64,000 nucleotides of DNA, from assembly GCA_002118135.1 (NCBI GenBank), contig BDIU01000172.1, positions 1 to 64,000 on the forward strand, given 5' to 3'. Shown here one piece after another: positions 58,701 to 64,000 of this stretch (position 1 is its first letter; each line of letters opens with the position of its first letter). The stretch is from Trebouxia sp. TZW2008. Its lineage: Eukaryota > Chlorophyta > Trebouxiophyceae > Trebouxiales > Trebouxiaceae. Made by a program: the position numbers and the translations under genes. The notes beneath the pieces were generated by a model that searched no databases, was not told the origin of the DNA, and worked only from the letters and a program-made list of their open reading frames with translations.

Positions 58701-61700
58701 GAATGATCAACAGCTGTGGATGCAGTGTTATGGGCAGCTAGGGTGCTTGCTGTTGGCGGCTGGGGTTGAGCAAACGCTGACACTGGCGGCAGTTGCGGTT
58801 GTGCTTGAGCAAAAGCCGAAGTGGGTTGTGGTTGTACTTGTGCAAAAGCTGAAGTGGTTTGTGGCTGAGCAAAAGCTGAGCTTGATGGCTGCGGCGAGGG
58901 TTGAACATGTGCAGCAGATATGGCAGCTGCAAACTGCTTTGCTCGCTTCCTGCGTAGCTGCAGGCCCCTGCATCAGAAAACATGGGGCAATTGTGCAAGT
59001 CATTCTTGAGCAGTTGAGCAGTCACTGGAAAAAACGGAAGAAAAGGAGTCTATGCCATTAGGCGTCATACTGGGAGCCTCTGTCTAAAGAGGCAGCCTGG
59101 CGGAGCAGTCACCACCTTAGTGCATATACATGCACATGCTTGACAGTCAAGCGTCAGTGGATTGGCTGATGTGATGTTGACACTTGCGTTGACAACAACA
59201 GGGTGTAAAGACACTCCTGAAAGTAAACAGGAAGGGCATGGTGCACAAGAGGCAGCAAGTGTTGTATTCCCAGAAGCTGCAGGGAAGACACACCTGAGAA
59301 CCTGGGCCACCATGAGGATGACTAATGTGAACCAGGGCACTGCTAAGCGCAAGATGAGCCGTTTGAGAACCGGGTTGATCCCGCCATGAGCGCTGATCAA
59401 GCAGTCAATTGACAGCGCTCCACTTGTGACTGAGGAGAAGGCAAATCCAGTCACGCTGAAGATCCAGGTCAAAGTGCCGGGTGCAGGCACATTTGTTGTG
59501 CCTATCATCTGGATATACTGCAGCCACAGTGTGAACGCCTGCATGCAACACAGTAAGAGTGCTGAATGACTGGGCGGTGGTGTCAGTATTGGTGCCTGAT
59601 GACTTGGAATTTTCAAGAGCAGGCACGCTGATGGTGCCTATCATCTGGATTTTCTGCAGCCAAAGCGTGAGCGCCTGCAAGCAACACAGTGCATGTGCTG
59701 AGTCTCTCAGCGTACGGCAGCCATAGTTCTAGACATCTCGTGGGTGTTAAGTGACAGAGGAGAAGGCAGACCCAGTCACGCTGAAGATTCATGTCAACGT
59801 GCCGGGTGCAGGCACACTTGTGGTGCCTATCATCTGGCTGTACTGCAGCCACAGTGTGAGTGCCTGCATGACACGCATTTCGTGTGCTGAGTTTCACAAC
59901 AAATTGCAGTCATGGCACCAGTGCCTGCACACAAAACTTGAGTGTTGAGTGACTGCAACCCTAGTCACACTGAAGATCCAAGTCAAAGTACTAGGAGGTA
60001 CATTGGCGGTGCCTACCACCTGAACGTATTGCAGCCACAGTAATCTGCATGTGCCATAATGGTTGTGATGAGGTAGAGGAAAGGTGCCTCAATGATCATC
60101 AAGACCTACTGCAGTCATGTGTAGGTGCCTGCATGCATTGACATGTGCCTGCACTGTCAACACCAAAGCTAATATTCCAGAGTTATCTTCAGTCACTGCC
60201 AGCATGCCAATGTGTCTGGACTGTCACCAGAAGGCACATTGGTATTGCTTATCATCTGAACGTAGGTCACAGTGTGAGCGCGTGCATGCCACACATTCTG
60301 TCTGCGGTCCTGACTATATCCCCGTTGCCCGGCAGCAAATGTAAGTGTGTTGAGCTCAGCTGGACAACATCACAGGGTTGCAGTCCGTTTACAATGCCAA
60401 TGCAGTGCAGCCTTAGCAACAGTCCCCATATATATGGAACAGCCAGTTGCCCTACCGATGACAAGTGCAAAGAAACTGATCTGAAAGATCTTCAGGAAAC
60501 CTTGTTTCCAGATTGCAGGCGCTTTGACAGAATACCAACAAAATCATTGTGACAGGCAATGCAGGAGTCAACGGCAGCAACGTACCCTAGTAAGCTCTGA
60601 TGCCTTGACCTTGTTCCCAAACCCAGTACTAGCAACGTCGTCCTCATTGTCCTTCGATGTTGAGTGATTTTCAACTTGCAATGCAAAGGTTGGTTGTGAT
60701 GACCTACCCTAGTAAACTCTGACGCCTTGACCTTGTACCGAATCCAAAATCACTGTCAGCAACATCATCCTCATAGGCCTTCAACTTTGAGCGGATTCAG
60801 CCTACAATACAAACGTCAGCAGTATGAACACACCCTAGTAAGCTCTGACGCTTTGACCTTGATCCCAAACCCAGAGTCAGCAACATCGTCCTCATTGTCC
60901 TTCAAGGTGGAGTGGATGCTGTAGTACAGAAACGCCAGCGACAGCAAATTGCTGCCGATGAAAGCAAGCACAATGGCTGCAGCGTTTTTGCACTGTTGGC
61001 AGGTCCACGTGCTAGTTCTGCCATAGGATTGTGGACCCTCTCTGATGCACATGGCACACAACGGACCGTAGTAACCTTCTGTACACTGCTTGCGCATATA
61101 GCTAGTTTCCTCTGTGCTGCTGACGGGCGTATCCAGAGTGCAGTATATTGGGTTGCCCTGCAAACAACACATGAGTGGGTTGACATGCTACTGTCTGTTA
61201 TCTACACTTACTATATGCAGCGTCAGTGCGATCTGCATGAGTGCAGTCTGTTGCCGCACGCATGCCACAGAGCTGAAATGTTAATTTCGATGCATTGCTT
61301 ATGCATGGTTTCCTCTGTGCTGCTGACAGGCGTATCCAGAGTACAGTCTACTGGGTTGCCCTGCAGGCAGCATAGGCGATTGCAGTAGTATAGTGCTCTT
61401 GATCATGTGCAGTTATCATTCTAACATCGCTTTGATTTGCGTGAATGATGACCTGACAAGCACATGTATGATTTTCTGTCATCACATGTGCTGCGCCTCA
61501 TGCAAGCATGCCTCGCCGCCATCAGTTTCACTGGTTGTCGAATTCTGCATTGGGCAAGCTACTTGTGTACAACAGCAGTTGATAGTGTACTGTGGTGTGC
61601 TGCTTGATGTCAGGTAAGGCACAAGTCAAAGTCTGGCAGGTAATCAAATAGATGCATTCCTGGGTTTGGAACAAGGGCATGCCGCAACAGCCAATATCGT

Positions 61701-64000
61701 TGATTTCCAAGCGCAGAACTTTCAAAGTTGCGTTCAACAGCAGATTGATAGCATACCATGGTGTGTCCTTGAATGTCAGGGGATGCATATTTCATATTCT
61801 GGCAGGTAGCCAAAACAGATCTGTCCCCCTGACAGGCTTTGGAATTTGGACAGGCCGCCATGTAAGTGGAATCTGCAGCTGAGTGCCAGTATCCCAGCTC
61901 CGGAACCAGAACTGCGCCTCCTTGACAGTCTGCGTTATTGGGGCATCTCGCTTCGCAGGCTGAGGCGTTTGGTGAGAAGGAGTAGGTTGCTGCTGAGCAT
62001 TTGATGCAGGTGTCTGGTGTCATTGGCACTTCTCCTTTGATGCAGTTGCGCACTGTAACCGGTAGCTGAAATGCTGGCACCTGCAAAATGCCTCATTTAG
62101 TTTATGTATCTATGCTATCATACATAAAGCATTTGGTCTCTTGACAATCTGCAATGTCTGAACATTTTGCTTTGCAGGCTGAGGCATTTGGTGAGAAGGA
62201 GTAGGTTGCGGCTGAGCACTTGATGCAGGTGTCTGGTGTTATTGGCACTTCTTCCCTTGATGCAGTTGCGCACTGTGACTGGTAGCTGAAATGCTGGGAC
62301 CTGCACAAACCCTCAAATTCTTGGTATCCTGTGCTGGAGCGCACAAAATCAGTTTAGTGTGCCTTATATCATTCAGTTGTGCCTTGCTGGATTGAAGCTG
62401 TCGGCTGTCATTGACACTTCTCCTTTGATGCAGTTGCGCACCGTGACTGGTGGTTGGAATGCTGGGACCTGCACATGCTTTCTTGTTTGCCTTTTTTCTA
62501 TATTGAAACAGATAAACTCATCAATTTGATTTGGTAGTTGTACTGTCACAGCCTGTGACTGCTGTCATGTCAAAAATGCAGGTGGTTGCTGTCAGATTCA
62601 TGCAACAATTTTGTTTTTGAGAAGATCTCGCTTTTTAAAGCAACCTCTAAGTGCAGGGTGATTCAGAGTCAATACGAGTGTGGCAACCCTGACACTGCCT
62701 TTGTGACCGTCTACAGCACACTACCCATGTCATATGGCGCCACAAGCTTTGAATGCCATCTGTGGTGACTTTGTTGACAAAGGAACAATTCGAATGTGCA
62801 CACTTCACCTTGCCACTTGGCCCTTGATGACACCTGATCAACGAACCAAGACAGCACAATACATCAACTTCCTATGGGATTATGTCTGGCTGATGCTTCT
62901 TTTGGCTGAAACACTGTGCAGTATGCAAAACCCTTTTGGGGCTCGAAAGCACTTTCAGCAATGGGAACTACTGCCTGTGCATTATTGCTTGTGACCGACA
63001 GCAGCAGAGCAGACAGCACAGACAGCTTCAGCACAACTTCAGCTACAGACACCCACAGATCCACTCAACTCACTAGCTGAGGCGTAAATTTGCTCGCAAT
63101 TTACGTCAGAGGGCACAAACAAGCACTTTCAGCAAGCAGTCACCTGTGGGTAGTCTGGTAGGAAGACGTCAATCAAGTAAGGCCCAGGAGAAGCTCTCAG
63201 GATCAGGTTTGTGATGTTCATGACGCCACCATAGTTTGGGTTGGCAGAAACCTCAATCTGGCCAGAAAGCTGAGCTTGTGCAGTCATGTCTGAGACTTTC
63301 AGCTGTGCTCTCAGCTGCCTTACTCCATTGTTCAAGGCACCTGCATGCAGCAATCAAGTGTGCCAGTCATTTCGAAATTTCTGAGATTTGTGATGTTCAT
63401 GACGCCGCCGTCATTCGGGTTGGCAAACACCTCAATCTGGCCAGAAAGCTGAGCTTGTGCAGTCATGTCTGAAACTTTCAGCTGTGCTCTCAGCTGCCTT
63501 ACTCCATTATTCAAGGCACCTGCATGCAGCAACCAAGTGTGCCAGTCATTCCAAACCTTCTGAGGTTTGTGATATTCATGACGCCGCCGTAATTTGATTT
63601 GGCAGAAACCTCAATCTGGCCTGAGAGCTGAGCTTGTGCAGTCATGTCTGACACTTTCAGCTGTGCTCTCAGCTGCCTTACTCCATTGTTCAAAGCACCT
63701 TCAGGCAGCAACCAAGTGTGCCATTCATTCCAAACCTTCTGAGATTTGTGATATTCATGGCGCCGTCGTAAATTGGGTTGGCAGAAATCTCAATCTGGCC
63801 AGAAAGCTGAGCTTGTGCAGTCATGTCTGACACTTTCAGCTTTGCTCGCAGCTGCCTCATTCCATTGCTCAAGGCACCTTCAGGCAAGCATAGCTACAGA
63901 TATACGGGGGCAAGCTAGAGATCATGCCAGTCATGAATTATGCGGAGGTGAAGGGAAGTATTGTTGATGGCAGGAATGCACTTGTGCCATGCTTGTCAAC
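55752..64000 (-). CDS. Large polytopic membrane protein with Cys-rich ectodomain, partial (5' end outside)
   Basis: Exons on the minus strand read as an alga-type surface protein. At 63144-63340 there is GALNNGVRQLRAQLKVSDMT, then GGVMNITNL and PGPYLIDVFLPDYPQ, a repeat-type ectodomain segment. At about 61780-62083 a Cys-rich module has TVRNCIKGEVPMTPDTCIKC and SFSPNASACEARCPNNADCQ. At about 60840-61160 there is CTEGYYGPLCAMC and TCQQCKN, then a TM helix (AAAIVLAFIGSNLLSLAFLY). TM helices follow near 59300-59540 and 58545-58700, the latter preceded by a SAFAQPQP repeat linker at 58740-58960. More lie at 57640-57870 (HGYWVSDMTMECF ... IIGVPLLLLFGLGIPL), 56556-56742 and 55752-56252. It ends IIWEEEK-TAG. 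The Cys-rich plus C-terminal multi-TM layout suggests a receptor- or channel-like surface protein. The function is unknown. Confidence 0.75.
56430..56510. repeat. Acceptor-side copy of the exon 55752-56252
   Basis: The copy repeats LFTVMATTTGCLDFVN, against the genuine LFTVVATTTGCLYFVD. It lies 5' of the exon. Confidence 0.75.
57950..58390. repeat. Three acceptor-side copies of the HGYWVSDMTMECF exon
   Basis: The genuine exon start (WLHGYWVSDMTMECFTGTHL) is near 57790-57870. Copies are at about 57955-58035 (MTMECCTGIHLH), 58125-58200 (HRYWVFDMTKNCFTQTNLHW) and 58300-58390 (HGYWVPDMTMECFTRTHLHW). All are 5' of the exon. Confidence 0.85.
59590..60290. repeat. About five acceptor-side copies of the exon starting AFTLWLQYIQMIGT
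   Basis: The genuine exon start is near 59440-59540. Copies with decreasing similarity lie at about 59600-59680 (ALTLWLQKIQMIGT), 59755-59860, 59945-60030, 60060-60115 and 60225-60285. The copy at 59755 retains FSVTGSAFSSVT. All lie 5' of the exon. Confidence 0.75.
60560..60815. repeat. Donor-side copies of the exon 60840-61160
   Basis: The exon end (DNEDDVADSGFGIKVKASEL then TR) is repeated twice downstream, at about 60715-60795 and 60585-60670. The second keeps GQ.GRRC-type frameshifted text but clear nucleotide similarity (GTCAAGGCATCAGAGCTTAC). Confidence 0.75.
61290..61375. repeat. Acceptor-side copy of the exon 60840-61160
   Basis: The exon start around 61095-61160 (GNPIYCTLDTPVSSTEET) recurs at 61310-61365 as GNPVDCTLDTPVSSTEET. 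It is preceded by the same CTGCAG and lies 5' of the exon. Confidence 0.85.
62150..62470. repeat. Two acceptor-side copies of the Cys-rich exon (about 61780-62083)
   Basis: Both copies begin after CAG with VPAFQ. The one at 62160-62303 runs long but is frameshifted after NCIKG by a one-base change in the A/G run. The one at 62395-62470 keeps only VTVRNCIKGEVSMTAD. Both are 5' of the genuine exon. Confidence 0.85.
62962..63120 (-). mobile_element. Second insertion of the signal-peptide-like sequence, flanked by 15-bp direct repeats
   Basis: Perfect 15-bp repeats (AAGCACTTTCAGCAA at 62947-62961 and 63121-63135) bracket 159 bp homologous to 46530-46766, ending in the same GGGCACAAAC. The minus strand encodes VVLKLSVLSALLLSVTSNNA, signal-peptide-like, headed by GTG. 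A stem CGTAAAT/ATTTACG with a 9-nt loop lies near its right-hand end. The insert sits in the intron right after the exon 63144-63340. Confidence 0.65.
63341..63890 (-). repeat. Three near-identical ~179-bp acceptor-side copies of the exon 63144-63340
   Basis: Copies at about 63345-63520, 63525-63700 and 63704-63880 each start after a GCATGCAG or TCAGGCAG acceptor. Each encodes GALNNGVRQLRAQLKVSDMT, or a close variant, through GGVMNITNL or GAMNITNL. Each keeps its exon-like frame open and has a weak potential donor (AAG|GTTTGG) at the end. They are the best preserved copies in the window, so recent or selected. Confidence 0.88.

Noticed and set aside
62864..63064. Start of an independent secreted-protein gene in the polytopic gene intron
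   Set aside because: The frame begins with GTG, not ATG, and stops soon after the hydrophobic run. The segment is bracketed by 15-bp direct repeats and is duplicated at 46530, so it is treated as an insertion.
63129..63890. Regular direct repeats resembling a CRISPR-like array
   Set aside because: The units are 179 bp with no short repeat/spacer structure and encode an exon. The genome is eukaryotic.

Overview
The window is nuclear DNA from a eukaryote of the green lineage, most likely a chlorophyte alga (class not determinable from sequence alone). The gene content supports this: a phosphoglucan phosphatase of the LSF2 type (starch metabolism), a plant-type glycine-rich domain protein (DUF1399/GRDP), a plastid-type ABC1K kinase, a plant-type EYA phosphatase, a ferric-reductase-like flavocytochrome, and an alga-type Cys-rich polytopic membrane protein. 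Genes are intron-rich, with short exons and introns that often contain C-terminal-truncated copies of the neighbouring exon. TGTAA, the usual chlorophyte poly(A) signal, follows several stops. Introns are GT-AG, with a few likely GC-AG.

Layout. 1-279: 3' tail of a LINE reverse transcriptase. 858-6442 (-): GRDP. 8179-17859 (-): ferric reductase-like protein, about 17 exons. 18222-18637 (+): 110-aa secreted/membrane protein, divergent from the reductase. 19245-19326 (-): tRNA-Ser(UGA). 21040-21809 (+): small coiled protein. 22143-35278 (-): MPS1/TTK spindle-checkpoint kinase with N-terminal TPR. 35897-37004 (+): EMC4. 37210-37495 (-): 77-aa unknown protein, head-to-head with LSF2 (37572-39172, +). 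39766-49437 (-): ABC1K atypical kinase. 50252-53829 (+): EYA. 55752 to beyond 64000 (-): large Cys-rich, multi-TM protein, 5' end outside the window. These are unrelated housekeeping and signalling genes, not an operon or pathway cluster.

The most unusual signal is structural. In five of the eight larger genes, introns contain one to five degenerate tandem copies of the exon-intron junction beside them. Copies carrying an acceptor plus the 5' part of an exon always lie 5' of that exon. Copies carrying the 3' part plus a donor always lie 3' of it. The introns therefore appear to have grown by serial tandem duplication across splice junctions, leaving one junction of each set in use and the rest as decoys or alternative sites. 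Added to this are two copies of a TA-flanked MITE, each sitting exactly on a 5' splice site, and two insertions of one ~150-bp sequence carrying a signal-peptide-like reading frame, each flanked by its own perfect direct repeat (35 bp and 15 bp). A SINE-like dispersed repeat is present in at least four copies.

Exon boundaries were read by eye from splice consensus, phase continuity and family similarity recalled from knowledge. No alignment, gene-finder or database search was run.
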